The notes: generated by a model from the sequence alone, not told the origin. Positions 24,191 to 36,482 are shown, numbered from the stretch's first letter. The stretch: 64,000 nt of DNA from Mercurialis annua (GCF_937616625.2 NC_065574.1:23415001-23479000); one strand, 5' to 3'. Made by a program: numbers and translations.

Positions 24191-24338
24191 ACACTATAGT
24201 TGATCTCCTACACACAATACAAGCAAACCACGCGTAAACCCGGAAAGAACAAAAAACAACAATAGTAACAAAAACAGAAAATAAAACTAACTCGACAGAA
24301 CTACAACTAATTTCAATCAATCAATAAACACTCGTCAC

Positions 24339-24356
24339 TCCCCGACAACCTCGCCA
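24339..24356 (-). other. Primer binding site (tRNA-Asp-like)
   Basis: Minus strand TGGCGAGGTTGTCGGGGA, six bases after the LTR end TATCAACA. The usual Athila site is TGGCGCCGTTGCCGGGGA, complementary to tRNA-Asp; three bases differ here. Confidence 0.85.
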
Positions 24357-25211
24357 AAAACTTGTTGATAAAATTACCAACTCGATAAATACGAGATCGA
24401 TCCCACGAAGAGTGAATCTAGAGCGATTGATGAGAATGAACGTTAGTTGCTTTTCAATTTGTTTAGCAAATCAAGAATCATGAATTTGTTTCGAATAAAA
24501 GAACACACAATTGAATCACTAATTAACCACGTTACTTAAATAAACAATTAACTAACTATCAACTAATTAACACGAGATTTAAATCAATAAGAGTAAAACG
24601 GTTAGAGGTTGCTAATCACACCACAACGATATCTAGGAGTTTGGGTCAAGGTAATAGGATCTTAGGTCGGGTCAAGCTATTCTACGGAATCAAATCCGCT
24701 CTCTCGAGGCGGAAGTGAACGAGTTGAATCTTGATTAACAACACCGAAATCCAATCCACTCTCGTGCTCATAGATTTCGATAGAATCAATCAAGTCGACT
24801 AACAACCAAACTTCACAACCGAAATAGCCCTAAATCACGCTAGTGCATCTAGGTCTAAATCATGTGCTCACCTAGGTATAATCTAATTATTTAGCTCTCG
24901 CCCTCCTAATTAAACCACACAACAAATATTAAGAAGCCAACCTAATCTAGGCATTAAGCTCAAAAAGCACAACAACCAACATAACCTAAGAACCCTAACC
25001 CTAATCACCTAGCTAACAAACATGGTAATCATAAAAACCCCTAAACAAAGGGTCTAGCCACTAACCATCATTACAACACACTAATTAAACAATAATAAAG
25101 ATTAATCATATAGTAGAGAATAAGTATCTTGGAATATTCAATGAACAATAATAACATTAACAAGATAATGAAGCTTCCATAAATAAATTAACGTGTATTG
25201 ATTAGGCATAA

Positions 25212-26575
25212 GGTACAAAAAAACCTCTGAGGTTTTTTCAAAAGGACAGTTCAGCCCTTTTTGATTTTTGAGGTACAATTCAGCCCTTGTGATTATTAAA
25301 TTGAACAAAAAAACCCTCTAATTTTTTTTATTGAACAAATAAACCCTTCCGTTAAATATGAGAGTTAACAGCGTCAAATGTCTTTAAGCAAAAAATTCAA
25401 AACTGTCCTTAATATTTATAATATATTCCAATTTAATCCTTCAATGGACTTATATTGATAAATAATATAAATTAGGGACTCGAATGATATTTATCCCTTT
25501 TAATTTAAAAAATAAAAAAATATAAAAAAGAAACCTCCGGGCCGGAGGTCTGACCTGTTCTCAGGTGAGAACAACCGTCGGTCTGTTCTCACTTGAGAAC
25601 AAACCGTTCGTCTGTTCTCAGGTCTGAGAACAGACCGACGGCTGTTCTCAACTGAGAACAGACTACCATGTCTGTTCTCAGGTCTGAGAAAAGACCGTCG
25701 ACGGTCTGTTCTCAGGTCTGAGAGCAAACCGTTGTCTGTTCTCAGATCTGAGAGCAGACCGTTGTCTGTTCTCAGATCTGAGAGCAGACCGTTGTCTGTT
25801 CTCAGACCTGAGAACAGACCGTCGACGGTCTGTTCTCAGTTCTGAGAATAGACCCGTTTGTTCTCAAACCTGAGAACAGACCGGCATGGGTCTGTTCTCA
25901 GACCAGAGAACAATTTGCACCGACGGTAGTTTTCTGAGCTTCGGTAATTTTGGGTCGGCGATGGTTTTGGGGTCGGTGATAGTTTCGAGTTCAGCGGTGG
26001 TTTTGAAAGCGGCGGTGGTTTTTAAAAAAGGCCGGCGATTTTCAAAATAGGTTTTAATTAAATTAATTTTTGTTTAATTATTTTTATTTGATTTTATTGG
26101 GTGTTTTATTGAGATTGTTTTTATTTTTTTTGTTTTAAAAATTAAAAAAAAATAAATTAAAAGGAAAAAAAATGTCGATTCGGCGTGTTGGCAGTCGTTT
26201 TTAGGGTGGCTGGAGTTAATCGGACACGGTGATTTGAATATGTTTTAATTGATTTTAATAAAAAATAATAATTCGAGTTAATTAGGATGAAGAGGGTGAA
26301 ATAATGTTAAAATATTTATAAATATAAAATTGGTAAATATTTTAAATATTAAGAATCTTTTTGATAATGTTAAAATATTTATAAATATAAAATTGGTAAA
26401 TATTTGAAACATTAAGTATCTTTTTGTACTTTTTTTTCTAAATCCACTTCATCGGTTAACAGCAATATGGACGGAAGGGTTTTTTTTTTCGATAATAAAA
26501 ACTGGAGGGCTGAATTGTACCTCAAAAATCAAAAAGGGCTGAACTGTCCTTTTATAAAAACCTCAGGAGTTTTTT
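25212..26575. mobile_element. Long-TIR DNA transposon, Mutator-like
   Basis: The left end 'acaaaaaaacctctgaggtt' and 'ggacagttcagccctttttg' return as reverse complement at 26480-26573, giving imperfect terminal inverted repeats of about 100 bp. No transposase frame. The interior holds a hairpin array and AT-rich sequence with a direct repeat of about 50 bp (26305-26360 and 26365-26410). I could not find a clean 9-bp target duplication, so the superfamily call is by TIR length and style only. Confidence 0.65.
25545..25915. repeat. Array of about ten tandem hairpins
   Basis: Each unit is a near-perfect palindrome built on TCTGTTCTCAG..CTGAGAACAGA, with spacers of about 3-10 bases (often TCGAC, GTTG or CGTCG). 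Copies lie at about 25555, 25580, 25612, 25642, 25672, 25705, 25735, 25765, 25795, 25828, 25858 and 25890. The three copies near 25735-25800 are almost identical 30-base units, suggesting recent slippage. A minus-strand 75-codon frame through it (RPENRR repeats) is a by-product. Confidence 0.85.
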
Positions 26576-26864
26576 TTGTAGCTTCTGGAAATGAATTTGA
26601 AGAACACTACTATTAAAGATGATCTATTACTATTTTAAGCTAGAACAACAAGAACAATCATAAAAGCTAGAGAGAATGTTTTTCAATAATGGAAAAGTGA
26701 CTACTACTTTCTATCAAATCACCCTTAACCTAAAAAGGAGATAAAAGGGTTTATATAGTGTTTACAAATGAGGAAGTAGGAGACAACTCATAAAATGGTG
26801 TTTGGCCAAATGAGGAAACCATGTGCAAGTGTTGAGCAAAAATCTGAAACCCCTCTTTTCCTCT

Positions 26865-26997
26865 TGTCTCGAATCGAGATGTTCAACTTATCATGTTGTC
26901 TCGATTCGAGACAAGTCCTTCGTCAAGCTACTTCCCTTGCTCATCCTTTGTCTCGAATCGAGACACACAATTAAGTGAGGTGTCTCGATTCGAGACA
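26865..26997. repeat. Four TGTCTCGA-TCGAGACA palindromes in LTR
   Basis: Copies at about 26865 (one arm shortened), 26897, 26949 and 26981. Each is two TGTCTC motifs inverted around a 5-base centre. TGTCTC is the classic auxin response element core; whether it acts here is unknown. They lie about 230-360 bp inside the LTR start, where a promoter or enhancer could be. Confidence 0.85.
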
Positions 26998-27786
26998 TCC
27001 TTTAATTTGGCGAAGCTTTCTTTGCTTGCTTCCGACTTTCGCACTCAACTTTCACTTTCGACGATTCTTCACTCTTTTGGCTTCAAAACACTCCGCAATG
27101 CTCTTGATTCCCTGAAACATACACACACGCTATAAGGTATGCATTATCATAGAAAAGCGAGGTAAAAACATACAAAAGCATGCAGAATAGCACTCTAATT
27201 ATAGGAGTATTTTACTCCTATCAAGCTTACATTTAAAGAAATTTCTTTGCAAAATAGTACGTAGTAAGTCGTAAAATACGTACGTAATTGAAGGGTGATA
27301 ACACCTCTCATCACCAAATAGTTGTTCCAAATCCATAATCATTTATCTAGTGCATGCGATGCATATTCTAATCATATTTCATGCTCCTTCTTAATTATCA
27401 TTAGGATGTATGCTCATGATATGTCTGGCCACAATTATGCAAATTAAAATTTTTAACAAAAGCTTTCAAAATCTTGAATGTAATACTTTAAAACCAAGCT
27501 TCACTAGACGTTTCAACTCTGTGGACGGTAAACCTAATCCACATATTCGTAGGTATACAGTTTATCTACTAAGCGCATAGCGATTTATCGTCTAATACTT
27601 ATATATAAAAAACCGTAACATAAAATATTCTCTTATTCTTAGAATAACGATACCTTGATTAACTATGTTGCATTTTGAAACATCTTAAGTTTGTTGTGCT
27701 GTCCCACTTGTTGTTACTTGCTCTAGCAGATCTATCAGTTCACTTGGACAGACACTCGAGTTTTCAGCTCTACGCCAATTCCTTAT

Positions 27787-28509
27787 TTACCTATGCCTTC
27801 TCCATCCATAACCTTGAATCTGATGACCATATTGCCCACAATGCAAACAAGCACCCGTAACATAACGACAAATACCTTGATGTCGTCTCTGGCATAATGG
27901 ACAACTTAACAGTATCGGTCCTGGATATCTTGGTCTAAAACCTTGATAAACACTACCACCTCTTGCACGTCTAGTACTCACATTTAGGTTACCTCTTATA
28001 GCTCCTTGTGAGTTTCTAGGTCTCACCTGTGATCCATAAACATTTAGCACTAGTTCTGGTGCATTCTTAAGAAGTCTAAACTCTAATGGGTTTAATTTCC
28101 TACGTGCCAACTCTTCATTCCTATCCTCCAGATCATTGATTCATTGAATTTGTTGTAGCATAAACTGGCTCATCAACACCTGACAACCTTGCATAGCAGT
28201 GATTCCTGATACAAGTTGGTTCATATTGATGTAGGGTTGTGGCTTCATTTCTAATGCTTGCTATTCTTCTTCAAAGTCCTGATCCATATTATCACCTTGA
28301 GCATTAAACTGTTGCAGCATTTCTAATGCCTCATCTACCCTAGCATCATCCACATTTTCACTTTGATCATGGATTACTTCTTCCATCTGTATCGGTTCAT
28401 TCTCTCTCATGAAATCAGAGGGTTTGTCATAAGTCTCTTCTACACCTTGTGCATCCATAGCATGAACGTCCCATTGCCTTTGATCCTCCATCCTTCTAAT
28501 AATATGCAA
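27787..28509 (-). pseudogene. gag: Chromovirus Gag remnant with zinc knuckle
   Basis: One frame with two stops (near 28261 and 28145). It has an acidic N-terminal part and a middle MNQLVSGITAMQGCQVLMSQ, then NPLEFRLLKNAPELVLN. The C-terminal CPLCQRRHQGICRYVTGACLHCGQYGHQIQG matches the chromovirus (Tekay/Del) pattern CP.CG..H.G.C...TGAC..CG..GH. The last cysteine of the CCHC knuckle is lost (tyrosine in its place). At about 240 codons, with no room for a full capsid domain, it is internally deleted. It lies about 350 bp downstream of the primer site, as expected for gag. Confidence 0.8.
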
Positions 28510-28859
28510 ATTGTTTAATCTATTACTGAATCATGACTAAACAATCGCAACAAAGCTATATCATACGAACACGACAAGCACACATCCATATAATCAAGTA
28601 TCAACGCAAAAATGACCTATAATTTCCTAAGAGACACATCTAAACATAAGCCGAACATCTATGCATAAGTAGAATATCTATGCATGATTATCTCGTCAAA
28701 TAATCCTATCAAACGTACAAACAGACTCACATCTTAAAGAGGAGGGTGAAAAACATTAAATCAAACAAAAACTGATCAAAGGCATGACTCAGATAATATA
28801 TGCTGTTGTAGTTCCTAGGTAGACTTACACACGAAAGGAGTAGTATCCTAGACCAACTA

Positions 28860-28870
28860 CTCTGATACCA
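28860..28870 (-). other. Primer binding site (initiator-Met tRNA)
   Basis: Minus strand TGGTATCAGAG, four bases from the LTR end at 28875. It matches the complement of the plant initiator-Met tRNA 3' end. Confidence 0.85.
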
Positions 28871-31800
28871 ACTTTGTCACGACCAAAAATCGAGGGCCAC
28901 GACCGACGTTAGGGAACGGGAGTAATTGCTCCGCAACCCGTAGCAAGCCTAAAAAAATAACTAAAAACTTTTTGTGAGTCAAACATTTAACTATAAATAA
29001 AATGTTTTTGGAAAAATATCCTAAATCAATAATTCATATGCGTAAAAAATATTCTTTAAAAATGATGCTTAATCGATAGGAACCAAGGTCTTACTATGCG
29101 ATAACACAATCAAGCATTGCCTTGTCCAACTAACATACATTCCATAACTATAGCTGATTCCATACATAGGCAATTGGTGAAGATATCAAACGAATGAAAA
29201 GCGTAGTTTTATAAAACTATGTACATGCATTTCATAATATCAGAGTTAACAACAACACATCATTTGATACAAAAACATAAGTCGTGGTCTGACATCAACT
29301 GATTACTGCAACACTACGAAGTAAAGAATACTTCAATACACACTTCAAAATGTCGCAGACTTCCGGAACAAGAATGGAAGCTCGACCACTTTGTCATATC
29401 AAAGACCTGAACTAAAAAAATATTTGGGGGTCAGACAACGGTAAGTGAATTCATATAAATAATATCATTTATTAACTAAAAACAAAAATCATATTTATAT
29501 GCATCTAAATACGGAACTGAATGAAACCCTAAGCCATCATGTTTATCATTAAGTTCATGTAATCTTATATTAATACAAAACTTCGTTATTGGATCCAGTC
29601 TCGAGATAGTTCCACAGAGTTAACTAGAAGATACAGGTCCTGAGATAGTTCCACCGAGTTAACTCGCATTAATATAAATTATTGAATGTTCTGACAAGGC
29701 ATCGTACTTATATATTATTGCGCGTTCTTTACGTATATTAAATTTATTTTGACTAGTGTACACACAATTCTATTATTGCTCAATAGATAGCACGTTAAAT
29801 CAGATCTATATAAGAATATCAAACATTTAAATGCAATTATGCAGTTTAAAAACTGCATTTGATAAAATAATGTACTTTCTTAATTATCGACAGTAAATAT
29901 ATAAACTCACGACTTGCTATAAAAAAAATTCTAAAAGCAAGCAAAACGGCTTCACTCTACTTGAGTTCCGGGTCCCGTCGATAGTTGCCTCGCCGGGTGT
30001 AGGTAAAATACGATATCCAAACGTAATTAAAATAGATCCTAATCCAACTCTATTCTAGAAACAAAATACATAGCGAATAAACTATATTATATCGCATTAT
30101 ATTCGCCTCGAAATAAATCGATAACCTTCAAAGTAATAATTCCCTTTATTAAATAACATTAGACAAAATGTTATTTATTAGCTGTCCAATTTAGTTAAAA
30201 TAAATTAATTATCGAGCTAATTTGATAATTAATATATTAAATCACATTTACATAAATTATAATTAATCTTAGCATAAAACGTCAATTGAGTAATCGAATA
30301 ATTAACGAGCTAGCATTTCGTTAGCTAAAAACTAACTTTCCAAATCTAGTTAACAAGTAAACTTTGATCCCAAAAACAAAAGACTTAAAGCAGTCCCAAT
30401 CCTAAATAAATTTACTATTCGTATACTTCACAACCCCATTTAAAACTTCCGTTTATACTTGAACTAATTCCAACATTTTGTTAGCCCGCAATTTGCTCTC
30501 AAAGTCGGCTCCTAACCACGTTTTAATCCTTTTCCTTAACTCCTGGTTTTTACTCATATTCAAGTCTTAAAACCAACCAACATAGACTACCAAAACCTTC
30601 ATTAAATACTTAACATCAACTATTTGCAATATCATCTAACTATAACGATTAAATCCGAGTAAAATTTATCACAAATTAGGTCCGGTTTTCTATCCGAACC
30701 GCGCTTATTAGGCTTGCTAAGGCTGCATTTTGCAACCTCCCATTTGAGCTGTCAAAAGCTCTGATCATCGAGGAGGTCTATTCCATGAGGAGATTTCTCT
30801 GCGCCATGAGGAAACCTTGCATTTGCTCAATAGCAGATGCAATCTGCTCTTTTGAGCGGAATGAGTTTCTACTCATGCGAGTAGAAACAGTTCTGCTAGT
30901 TTGAGCAAAACCATTTTTTCTCGTTTGAGCAGAATAATTCTCATCATTTTAGCGAAATTGAGCCCCCCCGAGCTTCTCACTTTCACCTCGACCTATCTGC
31001 ATCACAACGTACTCAAGACATTAAAACTCTAAAAGGATCATTCAAATTCATAGCTCAAACCTTAGGTTCAAACACCCAAATAACAAACAACAAGTTCACT
31101 ATTCAATCTCAACAAAACCACCTAAAACTATAACAAAATCGTAAACTTTACCTTGTCCGCCTATGAGTTAGCTATCCAACCGAGCTTAAATCCGTGAAAA
31201 TGGTTGCCGGAATCCCGAGTTCTAGCTCCCGCCGTGAGAAGTGTTCAAGAAACAATTAAGATGTTGGGTTTGTCTATGGTGATGGCAGGGATGGTATGTT
31301 TTAAGGTTAGGTGTCACGACCCGAATTTCACCCGAAATCTCGAGCCAAGACCGACGTTTGGAAATGGGAGTTGTTGCTCTGAAACCCGTAGCAAGCCTTA
31401 AAAACCTTTACAAATGTTTCGCATTTTTGGAATCATAAAAAGGTTCGCAGCCTCGTTGTAGAAACACTTTAAAACCTTTAATAAAAACGCGATGGAAAAA
31501 CCATTATTGTATTTCAAGAAACTAGAGCGTAAACATAATTCTCTTATGACATACATGCTCTGTTTCCAATACAATACTAAAATGCTATTAACATAAGCCC
31601 AGTGTACATCATTAAACGACTAGTCAAAGCATTTTAGATAAACGCGCAGATTTTCAAACATATATCATATATAGTAGTTCAAATCAGAGTTTATCAATAT
31701 AAAGTTGAACTACTGAAAACAGAAAGACAGACTTTCTCATATCCAACTACTTGCATCTCTACAGATTCAGACGACGACTTCCAGAATTAATGTGGAAGCG

Positions 31801-32723
31801 TGACCTAGTAGTTATATAACCTGAAAGGGAAAATAGTGGGGGGTCAAAAATATATATATTTTCGAGTGAGTTCACTTTACTAATGCATATTAAATAAAAT
31901 AGGATCGCATATATCAAAAACCATTCAAAACATATAGCCAAATATTGCATCCGATCGAAACCCTAATTTAAAGTACACACACTATACTTATATCAAATCC
32001 TATTGAATCAAATCAAATCAAATCAAACTTAATCCAAGTGGCGTGGTCCCGAGAATATCAACTGAGTTACCAATACCATATGGCACAGTCCCGAGAAATC
32101 CCACCAAGTTACTGATACCATTTTTCAAATCCAAATTGTGAGTCTCGAGAATTCCACCGAGTTATTCATTAGATACAGGTCTCGAGAATTTTGCTTCCAC
32201 CGAGATTCCAGTTCTGAGAGCTTCTACCTAGTTACATTGTATCTAACAAACAATGTCCTTCTGATAATTTACAAACACATCTAATAAGATAGACACATAA
32301 GACTTAGCAACACTGGTGATCACACAGTCCTATTGACACCCAAGAAGTAGCACGTTTCTTCGGATCTATACTGGTTTACATATTATTATACGAAATCACA
32401 GTGTAATAATCAAAATACATAATATCATATAATAAAAGTTTTTAATAGTAATACACCAAAGTAACTGTAAACTCACAAAACTGATATCCCTCAAAGTATA
32501 TGCTCCTTATAGCCCACTAGTCAAACACCATAGTGTTCTGACTCAGCAGATCGACTACTCCTCAGATCTAATTGAGATTTAAAAGTCAAATTATATCCAA
32601 GTATCCCCTAACTTTAATCATATCTAATAGAAACACTGACTCGTTTTTCGTTTAAATCGATGCCGTTACTGTCGAAATCGTTGATAATCGAATTTTTTAC
32701 AATTACTGGGACTTCGATGTAAC

Positions 32724-34503
32724 TGATCGGCTAATTCTGCAAGTGCACAGAATCCATTGTAGCAAGTAATACTCGGAGTATTCCAAGGTCGAATCCACAA
32801 AGGACGAACTCTTTTAAATGTTATTTAATTTAATTTTTGTAAAGTAACCGTTTTGTTAAGTTGATTTGGTTTTGGAAACAAATAATTAAATAAAGAAAAG
32901 TAAACGAATATTTTTGATAAAATATCAAGATTTAAAGAAACTAGGATTTCGGGGTTCACCATGGTTGAGGGGAAATTCTATCATAATTAATAATACATCT
33001 CAAAAAAAAATTCATGACAATTATTTCTAAAATATATTTGTTCTCTTCCAAGACACAAATGTGTGTTTAATTAATTCTGGATATTTTCTAATAACCATGT
33101 TAATTAATTAAAACCATTAAGTAAAGAATTAACGCCATCACAATTTCTTAGACATATTCCTATTCTAAGTAAATTATGTTTAATCTCTAGATCTGAATTC
33201 ATACTTCACGGTCAAGTACTTCACATGAAATTTAGTATAAAAACATTAAGTTGATCAATCTTCAATTCATGATTATCTCAAGAAGATTAAAGAAAAACCT
33301 TGTTTAAAACATTAATGAGATGTAATAATAAATAATCAAGAATTCCCCTCAAACTAGGCTACATCCCTAATCCTAGTTTAAGGGTTTAACAATTCCTTTT
33401 CATATTGAACATAACAATGAAATTATTACACCTCAAGAACATATAAGAAAAGAAGTGAAAATAGAATAATGGTTGAGACAATTATATTATAGAAAATGTC
33501 TGCACAAAAGTATGTGTGAGTGAATGACTATCTCTACATAAAAGTGCTCTATTTATAGGCACAAAAATGAGTGATGTTCAAGCCAAGAAAATTTTCCTTC
33601 CATAGTGAGCTTGAGTGATAATAAAGTTTGACATATCTTCTTGCCATAAAGGGTAGGAGTGGTGATCAAGTCTCTCTTTCCTTTCCATAGTGAGCTTGAG
33701 TGAATCAAGTTTAACATATCTCATTTCCATAAGGAGCTTGAATGAAGTCAATGTAGCATATCTTCTTTCCATAATGAGTTTGATGGAAATCAGAGCTCCT
33801 TTCTTTGAGTGCAAGCCAAGGAAGATCCCTTTTTGAGTGTGAATCAAGGTTATATCGACATAGAAGGTTTATGAGTGCTCACCGAGGCCTTGGACTTCCC
33901 AAAACTGTCAAAAATGAAATTTCCAGGTCCTCAGCCGGCCTTTAGCCTGCTTGGAGGGTGTGGGCCGGCTCCGGGCCGGCCGAAGAGTTGTTTCACCCAA
34001 AACCACTAAATTTGGCCGATTCGATTCTTGGTTCGCAAGTGCTATGTCTTGGAGACCTATTTCAAGCCAGTTCAAGTCCGAATTTGAACTTGGTTTCGTC
34101 ATGAAAGTTATATATCTATCTCTTATCTTTCCATAACATGTTTAATCACATGATTTGGATATTTTTAGCTCCAGATATGATCCGAATACGGAAATATATC
34201 CGAATTTTCAGCTTTTCGATCTAAACTTTCAGCGATTGATTTAGTAGCTATGTTGCTTCCATTTATACTTGATTCTCCATTATTCTTCTTCTTGGACTTG
34301 ATAGAATCAATCCGACTTGACTTTCACTTTATTTTTGCTCTGTTTATTCAATTATATTCCGGAAATGCTAAGTATTCACTATTTATATTAAAAACTACAA
34401 AAAGGTAAAAATGATTATAAGACTCTCTATTTTACGCAATAAGACACTAAAATATATTATACAAATGACATGAAATTGACGTAAAATAGAGGCTTATTAA
34501 ACA
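32724..34503 (-). mobile_element. Probable solo LTR, lineage uncertain
   Basis: Minus strand ends ATTCTGTGCACTTGCAGAAT..., preceded by a 'tggattcgacc' stretch, the typical 3' end of many plant LTRs. The start is probably TGTTTAATAAGCC at 34503. No internal domain. Exact ends and target duplication are not settled ('cttcg' and 'cgtcg' flank it if the left end is moved a few bases). It holds a GC-rich patch rich in GGCCGG (33930-33985) in otherwise AT-rich sequence. Confidence 0.6.
33590..33800. repeat. Tandem repeat, about 56 bp, about four copies
   Basis: The unit is built on 'ttccatagtgagcttgagtga' plus 'aacatatctt', at about 33597, 33685, 33726 and 33768. An apparent 89-codon minus-strand frame follows the repeat (KLIMERRYATL, KLLMEMRYVKL) and is not a gene. 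Confidence 0.75.
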
Positions 34504-35040
34504 CGTCGAAATATTAATATTTTAATAGTAATATAAAATTATTTTGACGATTTTCAGAATTGCTCGTAGATTCGTAATCTACGTATGTAATTTTATAATT
34601 TAATTTATTAAACTGATTAAATCTTAAAAGTTACATTTCAATCCTTAATGTTTATTTCTTAAATAATTTTATTGGTTTTGTTAAATAATAACAGCTTATT
34701 AATATATTACTATCAAAATAAGTATACTATATTATTATAGCATATTAAAATAATTACATTAAACAAAAAATATATACAATTGCTTTTTATTTTATTTTGT
34801 TAATTGAATAGAAAAGAATGCGGTAATGACTTTAAAAAATCAAATATCATAAAATAAATCTTATTTTATTCTAAAATTTATGAAGACCACACACACATAA
34901 AGTGATACAAGCATAAATGATAAAAAGACAAAATAATTACGGTTAATGATGACCTTTAATTGGTTTTACATATATTTTATAACTTAAAAGTAATGGCATG
35001 AGTTTTAATTACAATAGAAGTTGAAGTACAAAAAATAATA
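34504..35040. other. AT-rich stretch, no gene seen
   Basis: Presumably part of the interrupted 3' LTR. No frame or structured repeat recognised. Confidence 0.4.
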
Positions 35041-36195
35041 GGAATTATTTTCCAAATACCTGATCTGGGTAAAGTATTTACACTATTTTATCCCATCTTT
35101 TCCTCTTATCCTATATTACCTAATAAGCTAATTTATTTACAAAAAATATCTACTATATAAAAAAGTCTTATCTCATTTTAGGTTAAACTTTTTCATATCC
35201 ACCTTTTCTTTTCTCTCTCTTTTTTCTCTTCTTCTCTCTTCTTCTCTTCTTCTTTTCTTCTTCTTTTTCATTTGATTTTTAGTTTATCTCCTCTGATTTT
35301 TTTTCCGTTCGTCTTTTCTGTTCGTCTTTTCGGTCGCGCTTCCGTTCCTCTACTTCCGATGGATTTCTCGTCGTTTCCGGTCGTTTTTCCGTTCGTCTTT
35401 TCCATTCGCGCTAGTCCGTTCGTCTTTTCCATTCGCGCAATGGATTTCTCGACTCGTTTTAAGATTTGTGTAATTTTTTAGATTTTTTGTAATGATATAA
35501 ATACTTTGTAAATAAATTATTGTAGATCTATAATTTTTTTGTTTATAAAATTGTTCTATTATTCATATAATTATTTATTTTGTTTTCTCTTATTCATAAA
35601 TTTGTTTATTGCTACTGATTTTGTAAAAGAAATATTGATTTATGGTGCATTTGTAATAATTTTATAATATCTTTACGTTTTAGTGTATTTTTGGTGTATT
35701 AATAGTGTATTTCTGCCGTTTTTAGTATATTTATGGTGCATTTACAAGGTTTCTGGTGTATTTGCAGTGTTTATGGTGTATTTCCAGTGTTTCATGGTTA
35801 AACCACAAAAACACTACAAAATGCCATAAATACACTACTTATACACTAATTTTACTCTATATATACACTAATTTTACACTATATAAACACCATAAAAACT
35901 ACTGTTACAATATAAAAAATAAAATAAAAAATTTCAGGAAAAAAATCTATAAAAATAAAAATTAACACTATATATACACTAATCTTACGCTATATAAAAA
36001 ATACTGCCGCTCGGTTCGGTCGACCGAACCGAAAAAACCAAAAACCGAATTTGAAAACCGAAAAAGGTATTTATGAAATTAAAAAAAGAAAAAAGGTATT
36101 TTTCGTAAATGAAAAACGTCAAAAAATAAAAGTCAAAACTTGCAATGTAAAATTGTAAATAAAATGGCAAAACATGTATTTTGGAAAATTACCAC
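35041..36195. mobile_element. Mutator-like non-autonomous element
   Basis: The ends are GGAATTATTTTCCAAATACC on the left and, in reverse, GTGGTAATTTTCCAAAATAC on the right. The flanks are AAAATAATA at 35032-35040 and 36196-36204, a 9-bp match but low in complexity. The interior has a pyrimidine-rich tract (35200-35275), a 'ttccgttcgtcttttc' repeat (35305-35440), a palindromic 'tacactaatttta' region and the palindrome TTCGGTCGACCGAA at 36016. The 69-codon frame at 35272 is repeat-derived. Confidence 0.45.
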
Positions 36196-36204
36196 AAAAT
36201 AATA

Positions 36205-36482
36205 CTCTGCGTCCTAAAAAAATTATCTATTTTTCCACTTTGCACAGTTTAGAAAAATATATATAAAATTACAATTTTTTAAAATTTGTCTTTACTTCTT
36301 TCTGTTATATCCTTGTTAAATTAATTTGACTAATTTGTTTTATGAAAATAACGATAAAGAGAATTTTAAATCAATGAGAGCAATAAATTGAGACTAATTT
36401 TAAAGATTGTGATTTACAAGAAATGACAAAAATATTTAAAACTAAAATAACAAAGTGGACGATTATTCTGATACATAAGGGA
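36205..36482. mobile_element. Stowaway-like MITE
   Basis: The left end ctctgcgtcctaaaaaaatt...tttccactttg and the right end caaagtggacgattattctgat...aaggga are diverged versions of the mariner/Stowaway terminus (CTCCCTCCGTCCC...GTCCACTTT). They are flanked by TA on both sides. 278 bp, no coding capacity. Confidence 0.7.

Larger units (their letters stand above)
20823..27223 (-). mobile_element. Athila-lineage Ty3/gypsy element, 3' truncated
   Basis: On the minus strand: 5' LTR (27223-24363), primer site, gag, protease, then the first ~100 codons of RT, cut off at 20823. Gag, protease and primer-site sequence are of the Athila type. The rest of pol, any env-like ORF and the 3' LTR are absent, so no target duplication can be checked. 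The 5' LTR contains a 1.36 kb DNA transposon. Confidence 0.9.
24363..27223 (-). repeat. Athila 5' LTR (with inserted transposon)
   Basis: On the minus strand it starts TGATAGGAGTAAAATACTCC and ends TATCAACA. About 2.86 kb in total, or 1.5 kb without the insert, close to the 1.61 kb solo LTR at 2618 that shares its start and several blocks. The first bases form a small hairpin (ATAGGAGT/ACTCCTAT). Confidence 0.88.
27224..31311 (-). mobile_element. Chromovirus-like element: leader, gag, LTR
   Basis: Minus strand: the 5' LTR (46061 to about 46180, then 31311-28875, split by a later insertion), primer site 28870-28860, leader, gag remnant, and internal sequence to 27224, where the Athila LTR cuts it. 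The LTR end carries the family terminus (CAACCCGTAGCAAGCC in reverse, GGTCGTGACA). Bases 27224-27780 resemble the internal sequence of the other copies ('gggtgataacacctctcatca'). Bases 28875-31311 hold no gene. The far end of the LTR is inferred from TGTAATATTTTAGG on the minus strand ending at 46180. Confidence 0.7.

Noticed and set aside
25500..25727. 75-codon RPENRR-repeat frame
   Set aside because: Translation of the hairpin array, with no start context or conserved domain.
25545..25915. CRISPR-like array
   Set aside because: Regularly spaced palindromes, but spacers are only a few bases, the units drift, there are no cas genes, and the setting is a plant DNA transposon.
25203..26584. 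9-bp duplication around the long-TIR transposon
   Set aside because: No convincing match in the flanks at any tried end position, so the Mutator call rests on the terminal repeats alone.
28860..28870. tRNA gene
   Set aside because: Short match to the initiator-Met tRNA 3' end is a primer binding site beside an LTR; no cloverleaf follows. The same applies at 7799, 38705, 41533 and 54939.
33578..33847. 89-codon minus-strand frame
   Set aside because: Follows the 56-bp tandem repeat; no recognisable domain.
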